The notes: a model not told the origin generated them from the letters alone. Counted from the first letter of the stretch, positions 36,801 to 44,997 are shown. The stretch is 47,952 nucleotides of DNA from Hydrogenophaga sp. (GCA_018333605.1 JAGXSV010000058.1:1-47952), one strand, 5' to 3'. Numbers and translations: made by a program.

Positions 36801-37123
36801 TGCGCGGCGACCTTGTGACCATCGCCACGCAGGGCGACTTTGGCAAGCCAAGGCCCGCTTTGGTGATTCAGGCCAACCAGTTCAGCGAGCACACCAGCGC
36901 AACGGTTCTGCCCATCACCAGCACGCTTGTTGCCGCGCCATTGCTGCGCGTCACTGTTCAACCGAACGCAGAGAACGGCTTGCAGAAGCCGTCGCAGGTG
37001 ATGGTAGACAAGGCCATGACGGTGAAACGCGACAAAGCAGGGCCAGCCTTCGGACGGATCGACGCGGATACGCTGGTGGAAATCGAACGTTGCCTGGCGG
37101 TGTTCTTGGGCATTGCCAAGTGA
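36797..37123 (+). CDS. MazF/PemK-type toxin, second toxin-antitoxin locus
   Basis: The 108-residue product begins MMRGDLVTIATQGDFGKPRPALVIQ and continues TSATVLPITSTL and VMVDKAMTVKRDKAGPAFGRID, the complete PemK/MazF core ending LAVFLGIAK. In relatives the toxin ATG overlaps the antitoxin stop; here the two are 239 bases apart because the inverted-repeat element has jumped into the overlap. The target duplication rebuilt the ATGATG start exactly, so the toxin is intact. Its own ribosome site is poor (AGG directly before ATG), so synthesis may depend on the upstream chimeric frame. Confidence 0.9.
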   Translation: MMRGDLVTIATQGDFGKPRPALVIQANQFSEHTSATVLPITSTLVAAPLLRVTVQPNAENGLQKPSQVMVDKAMTVKRDKAGPAFGRIDADTLVEIERCLAVFLGIAK

Positions 37124-37227
37124 CGAAAATGGGAATCTGACCCCGATTGCCTGGCCCCGATGGTCCATGAAAAAAGCCGCCAGGCAAGGCCGGGCGGCCG
37201 GGTGTCGGGTGACCGGTCAGCCGACGA

Positions 37228-37911
37228 TCAGAACGACTTCTTGATGCCCACGACCAAGCGGGCCTTGCCCACATCGCCCACCTTGCTGGTCTGGGCGCCC
37301 GAGACCGCCGCCGTGGTGCTCAGGTCGTTACCCAGGTCGTAGGCCACGCCCAGGTTGTAATCGTAGGCGCCGTCGTAGTTCCTGTTGTTGCGCACGGCAA
37401 TACCCGCATTCAGCGTCAGGGCGTCGGTGAGCGGCTGCGCCAAGGCCAGGCTCAGGCGGGCCCGCTTGTCGCTCCAGCCGCTCACGCCGTGGGTGTAGCG
37501 GGCGGTGAAGATGCCGTAGCCCACACTGCCATAGAACTCGTTGCCGTTCCAGCCGCCACCGCTGTTGGGGTAGAGGTAGCTGGCAAAGCCGACGTCGTAA
37601 GACAGGCCGTTGCCCAGCTCGCCCTTGTAGCCCGCGTACAGGTCGATCTCGACCCGGGCATCGCCAAACTTGCCGGTGGAGTTCCAGTTGCCGACGTAAA
37701 GGCCGTTGCCAAAGTCGTAATCGACGCCGCCTTGAAGCGCGGGAATGAAATTCTTGGGCGCGCGGTTGTCCTGGTCGATGCCGTTGAATTTGTACAGCGA
37801 CACGGCACCGATGTTGTAGGAAAGTCCGCCCTCGGCCTGGGCCAAGGCGGGGGCCAGCGCGGCGCTGACGAGGGCGGCGGCAAGGGCCAGACGGGTTTTG
37901 CTCAGATGCAT
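37228..37911 (-). CDS. TorF-family putative porin (TIGR02001/Gcw_chp type outer-membrane protein)
   Basis: This is an outer-membrane beta-barrel protein. The 227-residue product has a signal peptide (MHLSKTRLALAAALVSAALAPALAQA) and then alternating strands: LSYNIGAVSLYKFNGIDQDN, VDYDFGNGLYVGNWNST, ARVEIDLYAGYKGEL and YDVGFASYLYPNS, ending LVVGIKKSF with a terminal Phe as outer-membrane barrels do. The GLYVGxWxS and EIDLYAGY segments match the TIGR02001 family. AAGGAG eight bases upstream fixes ATG 37911; the longer upstream frame is spurious. Its substrate is unknown. Confidence 0.87.
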   Translation of the reverse strand: MHLSKTRLALAAALVSAALAPALAQAEGGLSYNIGAVSLYKFNGIDQDNRAPKNFIPALQGGVDYDFGNGLYVGNWNSTGKFGDARVEIDLYAGYKGELGNGLSYDVGFASYLYPNSGGGWNGNEFYGSVGYGIFTARYTHGVSGWSDKRARLSLALAQPLTDALTLNAGIAVRNNRNYDGAYDYNLGVAYDLGNDLSTTAAVSGAQTSKVGDVGKARLVVGIKKSF

Positions 37912-38091
37912 CAGTAATACTCCTTGTATGACGGTGGAATGAAACGCAAGCAGACAGCAGCAATTATCGGGCCAGCAGACCATGGCACAGGGCACCAGAT
38001 TTGCACCAAAACAACACACCGCTTGAGATGCGGCGCGGGCCTGCTGCACCCCAGTGGTGCATGGCGGCAGAGCCGGCATCAATGCACCCGC
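37912..38091. other. Upstream region of the TorF-type porin gene
   Basis: This 180-base stretch lies between the start of the porin gene and the 3' end of the group II intron remnant. It must hold the porin promoter unless transcription comes through the intron. I see no clear hexamer pair. Confidence 0.35.
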
Positions 38092-38352
38092 ATCGGCATA
38101 GGGGGCCTCCATTATCGGAGGCACCCCCCTGCCACACCACCCGGCAAGCGGGTCTGCACCGGGCGGTTCGAGAGCTTGAGGTCAGGACAGCCTTGGTACT
38201 CCCAGCCCGTCAACGTTCGCAATGGTCTGCACCCGCTTGATGGCTCTGTCACTGTTGCGCCACCACCCTCATGCAACCGCGCTTCACTGTGCTCCCTGTG
38301 ACCCGTTCGCAGCGGACTTGCACCCGCAGGTGTGCGCCCCTGCTGGGCGCAC
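38092..38352 (-). ncRNA. ORF-less group II intron remnant (class C-like)
   Basis: Read on the minus strand, the region starts GTGCGCCCAGCAGGGGCGCA at 38352, a typical group II 5' end with its first hairpin. A domain I-like stretch with the GGTGCAAGTCCGC string follows. A domain V hairpin lies at 38170-38133 (starting GAACCGCCCGG, with the CGC catalytic triad of class C and the returning strand CCGGGTGG). A domain VI-like hairpin with GCCTCC/GGAGGC around GATAAT leads to a 3' end near 38092. No reverse transcriptase/maturase is present, so it is a shortened form. It begins five bases after the porin terminator, the known target habit of class C introns. Boundaries are approximate. Confidence 0.72.
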
Positions 38353-38356
38353 CATG

Positions 38357-38392
38357 AAAAAACCCCGCTGTGTTGCCACAACGGGGTTTTTG
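38357..38392. terminator. Terminator of the general porin gene
   Basis: On the minus strand AACCCCG-TTGTG-GCAA-CACAG-CGGGGTT forms a stem with one mismatch and a GCAA loop, followed by six T (38362-38357). A T-run also follows on the plus strand. It lies 54 bases behind the porin stop and directly before the group II intron 5' end. Confidence 0.88.
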
Positions 38393-38445
38393 TTTTTGCT
38401 TTTTAGGCTTCTATCTTTTCAGCTGGCTTGGCGCCAGCAGAAAGA

Positions 38446-39471
38446 TCAGAAGTTGTGGCGAACGCCCAGAGCAAAGCCACGCACCGAAGGTGCCGCAGTG
38501 GCGGCCACATTGCTGGCGGTGGCGGCCTTGGCCGCGCGCTTGCCGTCTTCCGTGACCACACCGTAGACAAAGGTACGCTTGCTCAGCGGGTACTTGGCTT
38601 CCAGCACCCAGTTGGTGTCCTTGAATTCGGTATCGCGTGCGACGTCGAGGGTCAGAGCCACGGGGCCGAGCGTGGCACCAGCACCCACGGTGAAGCCTTC
38701 CGAACGGATTTGACCAGTGGTGTTCTCGTTGTTGTGGTAGCTGGCTGCAACCTTGAACATACCGAAGTCATACCGGCCGCCCAGCGCCATGCCCTCGTTG
38801 CCGCGCTGAACCTTGTTGTAAGCGATCGAAGCAGCGATGGGGCCTGCGGTGTAGGTGGCTGCCAGGTCGTACTTGTTCTGCTCGCCAGCAACAGCCGAAT
38901 TGGCGTCATTGCCCTTCAGCACGGTGGCTGCAGAAACCGTGAAGCCGCCGAAGGCAGGGGAAATGTAGCGAATCAGCGCGTCGTCGCGCGAACCTTGACC
39001 GGCGAAGCCGAACTGGCTGGCCACGACGGAGTAGTTGGCGGCGCCGGTCAGTTCCCACGCATTCACGCTGTGGAACGAGGTGGTGAGCTGGCGGCCGAGG
39101 CGAACTTCACCGAAGCCACCGCTCACGAACATGTTGGCGGCGCGCTGGAAAGTATCGACATCGCTGCTGGAGGCGGTCGTGGGGCCGTTACCCGTGGAAC
39201 CATCAGCCAGGCTGACGTTTTGCTCGAAATTGAAGCCAGCCTTCAGGCCACCGCCCAGGTCTTCCACACCACGGAAGCCAATGCGGCTGTTGCCGTTATT
39301 CAGCGAGGAGCTGGCCAGTGCGCGAATGCTGTCAGCGTTCGCACCGGCCGGGGTCTTGGCATTGGTGTCACCCACGGCAATGTCAGCCACGCCGTACAGG
39401 GTCACGGAAGATTGGGCGAAGGCGGCGCTGGTGGCAACCACGGCGGCCAGAGCAATCAGGGTCTTTTTCAT
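38446..39471 (-). CDS. General porin (Gram_neg_porin family, OmpC-like trimeric porin)
   Basis: This is an outer-membrane diffusion channel, usually one of the most abundant proteins of these bacteria. The 341-residue product has a signal peptide MKKTLIALAAVVATSAAFAQ, then SSVTLYGVADIAV, SRIGFRGVEDLGGGLKAGFNFEQNV and FGEVRLGRQLTTSFHS. The ending is SVRGFALGVRHNF with the terminal Phe. These are the hallmarks of betaproteobacterial porins. GGAG precedes ATG 39471. The frame is open to 40572 by chance through the intergenic region and element copy 2; that extension is excluded. Confidence 0.95.
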   Translation of the reverse strand: MKKTLIALAAVVATSAAFAQSSVTLYGVADIAVGDTNAKTPAGANADSIRALASSSLNNGNSRIGFRGVEDLGGGLKAGFNFEQNVSLADGSTGNGPTTASSSDVDTFQRAANMFVSGGFGEVRLGRQLTTSFHSVNAWELTGAANYSVVASQFGFAGQGSRDDALIRYISPAFGGFTVSAATVLKGNDANSAVAGEQNKYDLAATYTAGPIAASIAYNKVQRGNEGMALGGRYDFGMFKVAASYHNNENTTGQIRSEGFTVGAGATLGPVALTLDVARDTEFKDTNWVLEAKYPLSKRTFVYGVVTEDGKRAAKAATASNVAATAAPSVRGFALGVRHNF

Positions 39472-39811
39472 TGAGAATTTCTCCAAGGTTGATAAACGAG
39501 AGGCCGCAGGTCTGTAGCCTTTGAACCAAGCTCCGTTTAGGAAGCTGGACACATTGCACCAGAACCCGAACCGCCACGCCACGCGCAGCGCCCTCATTGT
39601 GCTGGATATAAGGGTTAACCCTATGTTTTTTGTTGCATTCGTGCTACACACGCTGCCGTTTGGTCGCCACAACGCACGGCGACAAGAACAGCGCGACACA
39701 GCGGGTGATCCGTTGGCTGCGATGAAGGCTCGCGAGGCATGGCAAGATGAGCGCCACGGTGAAAGCGGTCGCTTGCTGGGCTGCTGCAGCGTGCCAGACC
39801 CGACCCTTGAA
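39472..39811. promoter_or_regulatory. Upstream region of the general porin gene, with a 12-bp palindrome
   Basis: No gene was recognised in these 340 bases. AGGGTTAACCCT at 39611-39622 is a perfect 12-base palindrome in an AT-rich part about 140 bases before the porin start, a plausible operator near the promoter. The DNA left of the inverted-repeat element ends TTGAA at 39807-39811, the target duplication. Confidence 0.5.
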
Positions 39812-40045
39812 CCTAGAAACGGCAGTTGACCGCTCTCTTTCCGCTGAAAAGGCCTATGAACATGGACGATTTTGACCACGGCGGCGCTCACCTTCCGGGT
39901 GACGGCGCTACAGACCCGTTTGAGCCGCCAGGCAGTGCGCTGGCCGCGTTGCTCCTTCTTGCGGGCAGCAGCCAGCGGCGTCGTCGCGCCTTGCCAGCAC
40001 ACCCCCTGACAGCCCACTCGGGCCTGTCCAACTGCCGTTTCTAGG
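39812..40045 (+). mobile_element. CCTAGA-ended miniature inverted-repeat element, copy 2 (234 bp)
   Basis: It has the same perfect 17-bp ends as copy 1 (39812-39828 and 40029-40045) and the 5-bp target duplication TTGAA (39807-39811 and 40046-40050). The two copies differ by many substitutions in the first third and one 3-base deletion, but the inner right half is nearly identical. The element ends 29 bases before the coq7 start codon, so it separates coq7 from its former upstream sequence. Confidence 0.9.
39826..40044 (+). CDS. Candidate small protein inside element copy 2
   Basis: One frame is open from TTG in the left repeat to TAG in the right repeat (72 codons). ATG 39856, with AAAGG just before it, is a better start and falls at the same codon as the GTG proposed in copy 1. 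The peptide carries GATDPFEPPG, ALAALLLLAGSS, QRRRRALPAHP and the same C-terminus SGLSNCRF. Differences between the copies keep the frame (the only indel is one codon), which is the main argument that it codes; several amino-acid changes in the N-terminal third weaken it. Confidence 0.35.
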   Translation: MTALFPLKRPMNMDDFDHGGAHLPGDGATDPFEPPGSALAALLLLAGSSQRRRRALPAHPLTAHSGLSNCRF

Positions 40046-40074
40046 TTGAACGGACACACCAACGGAGCCCCACC

Positions 40075-40725
40075 ATGCGCCTGGACCCTTTGCTGAGCGC
40101 GGCCGATGCCGCGCTGCGAACCCTGTTTGTGCCGGCCCGCGCGTCGCGCGACTGCCCCACCGTGCCCGAGCGGCCCAACGCTGACTTGAGCGATGCCGAG
40201 CGCCAGCTGTCGGGCGCGCTGATGCGGGTGAACCATGTGGGCGAGGTGTGCGCGCAGGCGCTGTACACGGCGCAGGCGCTGGCGGCGCGCAGCCCCAGCG
40301 GCGGCAAGGCGCCCAACCGGGCGCTGGCCGCGCAACTGGAAGCCGCGGGCAAGGAAGAAACCGACCACCTGGCCTGGACGAAGGCGCGGCTGGACGAGCT
40401 GGGTGCGCGGCCCTCGCTGCTGAACCCGCTGTGGTACGCCGGGGCGTTTGGGCTGGGCCTGCTGGCCGGGCGCTTCGGGCCGGGGGTGAGCCTGGGTTTT
40501 GTGGTGGAAACAGAGCGCCAGGTGGAAGCGCACCTGGCCAGCCACATGGACCGCCTGCCCCCGGGCGACCACGCCTCACGCGCGATCGTGGCGCAGATGA
40601 AGGACGACGAGGCCCGCCACGCCCGGGAAGCGCAGCACGCCGGCGCGGTGGAGCTGCCGGCGCCGGTGCGGGGCCTGATGCGGGCGGCCGCCAAGGTGAT
40701 GACGACGGTGGCGCACCGGGTGTGA
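40075..40725 (+). CDS. coq7: Demethoxyubiquinone hydroxylase Coq7
   Basis: Coq7 is a di-iron monooxygenase that adds the last hydroxyl group in ubiquinone synthesis. The 216-residue product has the iron-ligand motifs in order: [36 protein letters not shown] and [12 protein letters not shown], fitting the four-helix bundle. A hydrophobic [16 protein letters not shown] in the middle would lie on the membrane. The N-terminus ([18 protein letters not shown]) is normal for betaproteobacterial Coq7. Copy 2 of the inverted-repeat element ends just upstream, so the promoter may lie in or beyond it. No strong Shine-Dalgarno sequence is visible (CGGAG at a distance of about eight). Confidence 0.93.
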   Translation: MRLDPLLSAADAALRTLFVPARASRDCPTVPERPNADLSDAERQLSGALMRVNHVGEVCAQALYTAQALAARSPSGGKAPNRALAAQLEAAGKEETDHLAWTKARLDELGARPSLLNPLWYAGAFGLGLLAGRFGPGVSLGFVVETERQVEAHLASHMDRLPPGDHASRAIVAQMKDDEARHAREAQHAGAVELPAPVRGLMRAAAKVMTTVAHRV

Positions 40726-40746
40726 TGAATCCGGGAGAATGCTGCC

Positions 40747-41046
40747 ATGCGCCTGACGCGAGAACAAATTGATTCGATCAAGCAGACTGCCCAGCAGGTG
40801 TTGGGTGAGGATGCACGCGTGACGCTGTTTGGCTCCCGCGCTGACGACAACCGCCGTGGGGGTGACATTGACTTGTTGTTTGAAACCAGCCAGCACGTAG
40901 CCCATCGCACGCAAACTTTAAATGCACTGTATGTGGCACTGATTCGGCGGCTGGGCGACCGCAAGCTGGACATTTTGCTCAAAGACCCTGCCACGCCCGA
41001 CGCCCCCGTGTTGCGGGTGGCGCGAGAAACCGGGGTGCAGCTGTGA
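40747..41046 (+). CDS. MntA-type nucleotidyltransferase antitoxin
   Basis: The 99-residue product is a minimal nucleotidyltransferase: VTLFGSRADDNRRGGDIDLLFE gives the GS...DxD motif (Gly29, Ser30, Asp40, Asp42), followed by a helix and LGDRKLDILLKDP with the third acidic residue. In MntA/HepT pairs this enzyme blocks the HEPN toxin by adding AMP to a tyrosine near its active site. It overlaps the next gene as GTGA. It lies 21 bases behind coq7. Confidence 0.85.
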   Translation: MRLTREQIDSIKQTAQQVLGEDARVTLFGSRADDNRRGGDIDLLFETSQHVAHRTQTLNALYVALIRRLGDRKLDILLKDPATPDAPVLRVARETGVQL

Positions 41047-41534
41047 CTTTGGCCTATTTACCTGAACACGCGCACCAGGTGCGCATCAGTGAGGCTCTGG
41101 CCCACAAGGAAGCTGAGCATTTGCGTTACAGCCTGGACACACTTTTCGCGCTGCCGATCAGTCTCACATGGGTTCGGGACCTGGCCCAGCAGCCTGCTCT
41201 GGCCGAAAAGGTTGAAGCGTTTGCCAGCCGCTTCTCTCGATTGCAAGACCAATTGGGCGAAAAACTGCTGCCTCGCTACGCGGCTTTGGTGGGTGAGTCG
41301 CCCAAAACTTTTCTGGACACCTTGGCTTTTGCCGAAAAAGCGGAGCTGTTGAGCAACGCAGATACGTTCATTGCCGCTCGACGGTTGCGCAAGGCGCTGG
41401 TGCACGAGTACATGCAGGACGCGGAGATTTTTCTGGAAAGTCTGCTGGCAGCACGTGAGGCGTGCGAGCTGTTTTTTGATGTGATCGACAAGGTTTCCAG
41501 CGAGTTGCAGCGCTTGGGCGTGCCGCCCGGCTAA
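41043..41534 (+). CDS. HepT-like HEPN-domain toxin
   Basis: The 163-residue all-helical product carries the HEPN motif RKALVHEY (Arg116, His121, Tyr123), the Rx4HxY pattern of HepT ribonucleases in which the tyrosine is the AMP acceptor. The start is GTG 41043, overlapping the MntA-type stop by three bases. It is longer than the shortest HepT proteins by about 25 residues at the N-terminus. The pairing with the nucleotidyltransferase gene makes the toxin-antitoxin call firm at family level. Confidence 0.82.
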   Translation: MTLAYLPEHAHQVRISEALAHKEAEHLRYSLDTLFALPISLTWVRDLAQQPALAEKVEAFASRFSRLQDQLGEKLLPRYAALVGESPKTFLDTLAFAEKAELLSNADTFIAARRLRKALVHEYMQDAEIFLESLLAAREACELFFDVIDKVSSELQRLGVPPG

Positions 41535-41564
41535 GCCAGATTGAGCCCAGACGGGCCCTCGCGA

Positions 41565-42014
41565 TCAGGCTTCGACCAGATCAAAACCCGTGGTGATTTC
41601 AGCGGTTTTGCCCAGCATGATGCTGGCTGAACAATACTTTTCGTGGCTCATGGCAATGGCGCGCTCCACGGCGGCGGCGGGTATGCCTTTGCCGGTGACG
41701 GTGAAATGCATGTGGATTTTGGTGAAGACTTTGGGGTCGACCTCGGCGCGCTCGGTGGTGAGCTTGACGCTGCAGCCTCGCACGTCGTGTCGGCCGCGCT
41801 TGAGGATCAGCACCACGTCGTAGGCGGTGCAGCCACCGGTGCCGGCGAGCACGGTTTCCATGGGGCGGGGGGCCAGGTTGGCACCGCCGTTGTCGGGTTT
41901 GGCGGCGTCGGGGGCGCCGTCCATGGTGAGCACATGGCCGCTGCCGGTTTCGGCCACAAAGCCCATGTGGGAACGGGTGCCGGCGGCGCCGGTCCAGGTG
42001 ACGGTGCACTCCAT
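41565..42014 (-). CDS. OsmC-family protein (YhfA-like)
   Basis: The 149-residue product has the OsmC fold pattern: LAPRPMETVLAGTGGCTAYDVVLILKRGR with the first conserved cysteine, and AIAMSHEKYCSASIML with the second. These cysteines reduce organic hydroperoxides in OsmC/Ohr; the YhfA group is less well known. Both cysteines are present. It faces away from the candidate small RNA and ilvA. Confidence 0.88.
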   Translation of the reverse strand: MECTVTWTGAAGTRSHMGFVAETGSGHVLTMDGAPDAAKPDNGGANLAPRPMETVLAGTGGCTAYDVVLILKRGRHDVRGCSVKLTTERAEVDPKVFTKIHMHFTVTGKGIPAAAVERAIAMSHEKYCSASIMLGKTAEITTGFDLVEA

Positions 42015-42104
42015 GAAAGCTCCTGATCTGAAATAGATGACGGTTTTAAATGACGGTTTTTTGAATCAGCTCTCTAAAAAGGAGCAGTTTCGCGACCCCG
42101 CATG

Positions 42105-42132
42105 TTGCATTGCAGCATGTGGGCGGTATACT
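42105..42132 (+). promoter_or_regulatory. Sigma-70-type promoter for the candidate small RNA
   Basis: TTGCAT (42105-42110) and TATACT (42127-42132) are 16 bases apart. The -10 matches five of six positions and the -35 four of six. The start would be about 42139. It points toward ilvA but a terminator lies between. Confidence 0.6.
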
Positions 42133-42138
42133 GGCGGC

Positions 42139-42216
42139 ATTGTATTGAAGGTTGTCTCCTCTACCCTCACGGGTGGATTTAAGCCCGGACCGGTTCTGCC
42201 AGTCCGGGTTTTTTTT
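42139..42216 (+). ncRNA. Candidate small RNA (or ilvA leader with terminator)
   Basis: The region between the promoter above and the terminator has no open frame. It would give an RNA of about 78 bases: a C/U-rich TTGTCTCCTCTACCC stretch complementary to Shine-Dalgarno sequences, a small hairpin ACCC-TCAC-GGGT, then the terminator hairpin with eight T. That layout is typical of Hfq-dependent small RNAs. As the terminator lies between promoter and ilvA, attenuation of ilvA is the other reading. I see no leader peptide rich in Ile, Val or Thr. Confidence 0.5.
42184..42216 (+). terminator. Intrinsic terminator upstream of ilvA
   Basis: CCCGGAC (42184-42190) pairs with GTCCGGG (42202-42208) around an 11-base loop and is followed by eight T. 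It is strong and has no coding gene before it on this strand. Confidence 0.88.
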
Positions 42217-42268
42217 GCCTTTTTGGGCCCTTTTGGGGCCTCGATATGATCAGGGTTGAGGAAATACC

Positions 42269-43879
<1,611 letters not shown>

Positions 43880-43896
43880 GCCCGGGGGTTGCTGGC

Positions 43897-44997
43897 ATGC
43901 CCGTCGACCCCGTTTTTGAACCCCTCAATGGACTACGCCGGGCGGTGCTGCCCGCCACCCTGAAGCTGCCCACGGTGTCGCCCACGGCAGACCTGCTGCT
44001 GGACGCTGCCGTGGCCCGGCGCTTGTCTCTGGCGGGTTTCCCCGCACACGCCCTGGGTCGCCTGGAAGCCCTGGCGTCGCAACTGGCACGGGTTCAAAAC
44101 GCGGGCCCGCCGCGCTTCGACCGGCTGGCCTTCGATGCGCCCCAGGTGGTGGTGTTTGCTGCCGACCACGGCATTGCCGGCGAAGGCGTGTCGGCCTTCC
44201 CCCTGGAAATGACGCTCCAGCGCGTGCTGCAGATGCTGCAGGGCCGTGCGCCGGTGAATGCACTGGCCGCTTTGCACGGCTTTGACCTGACGGTGGTGGA
44301 TGCGGGGGTGGCCTCGCCCGTCGGCCTGCCGGGCGACACGCCGGCCCCGGTGCCGCTGGTGGTGCGCAAGATTGGGCACGGTACCCGCAACATGGTGCTG
44401 AGCCCCGCCATGTCCATGACGCAGGCCGTGGCCGCGCTGCACGCGGGCATGGATGTGGTGCGCGCCCTGCCCGGCAATGTGCTGGCCGTGGGCGACGTGG
44501 GGGTGGGCAGCACCTCGTGTGCGGCGCTGTTGCTGTCGCGCCTGTGTGGCGTGCCCCTGGCCGACGCCTGCGGGCACGACCACCCGCAGGACAGCGACAT
44601 GGACCTCTGCCAGCGCCCCACCAAGCTGGACACGCTGCTGGTCGCGGCAGCCCGCCACCACCGGGCGGTTGCCCCCCTGGACGCACTCGCCGCCATGGGT
44701 GGCTTCGAGATTGCCATGATGGTGGGGGCCATGCTCCAGGCGGCCAGCGAGCGCCGGGTGGTGCTGGTGGATGGTTTCGTGGCCAGTGCCGCCGCCCTGG
44801 TGGCTCGGGGGCTGTGCCCCGCGGTGGCGGACTACCTGGTGTTTGGCCACCGCTCGACCGAACCCGGACACCGCCTGTTGCTGATCCACCTGCAGACGCA
44901 GCCGCTGCTGGACCTCGAGCTGCGCGTGGGGCAAGGCGCCGGCGCGCTGCTGGCCTGGCCGCTGCTGCAGGCCGCTCAGCGCCTGCTGACCCACTGA
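43897..44997 (+). CDS. CobT-like nicotinate-nucleotide:base phosphoribosyltransferase, catalytic residues altered
   Basis: CobT makes the alpha-ribazole phosphate that becomes the lower ligand of cobalamin. The 366-residue product has the family segments VVVFAADHGIAGEGVSAFP, GHDHPQDSDMDLC, AMGGFEIAMMVGAML and LVDGFVASAAALVA. Two known active-site glutamates differ. The GEMGIxNTT position reads GDVGVGSTS (Asp200), and the general-base position GLRLGEGxGA reads ELRVGQGAGA (Gln346). So this is either a CobT with reduced or changed chemistry or a subfamily with a new role. No other cob genes are near. It is convergent with gspC. Confidence 0.8.
   Translation: MPVDPVFEPLNGLRRAVLPATLKLPTVSPTADLLLDAAVARRLSLAGFPAHALGRLEALASQLARVQNAGPPRFDRLAFDAPQVVVFAADHGIAGEGVSAFPLEMTLQRVLQMLQGRAPVNALAALHGFDLTVVDAGVASPVGLPGDTPAPVPLVVRKIGHGTRNMVLSPAMSMTQAVAALHAGMDVVRALPGNVLAVGDVGVGSTSCAALLLSRLCGVPLADACGHDHPQDSDMDLCQRPTKLDTLLVAAARHHRAVAPLDALAAMGGFEIAMMVGAMLQAASERRVVLVDGFVASAAALVARGLCPAVADYLVFGHRSTEPGHRLLLIHLQTQPLLDLELRVGQGAGALLAWPLLQAAQRLLTH

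Noticed and set aside
38092-38352. Protein-coding gene or riboswitch in the region between the two porins
   Set aside because: The open frames have no ribosome site, and the group II intron 5' end and domain V explain the structure better than any riboswitch I know.
38446-40572. 708-codon porin-containing frame
   Set aside because: Only the last 341 codons are porin, with a signal peptide at 39471; the rest is chance opening through intergenic DNA, the miniature element and antisense coq7.
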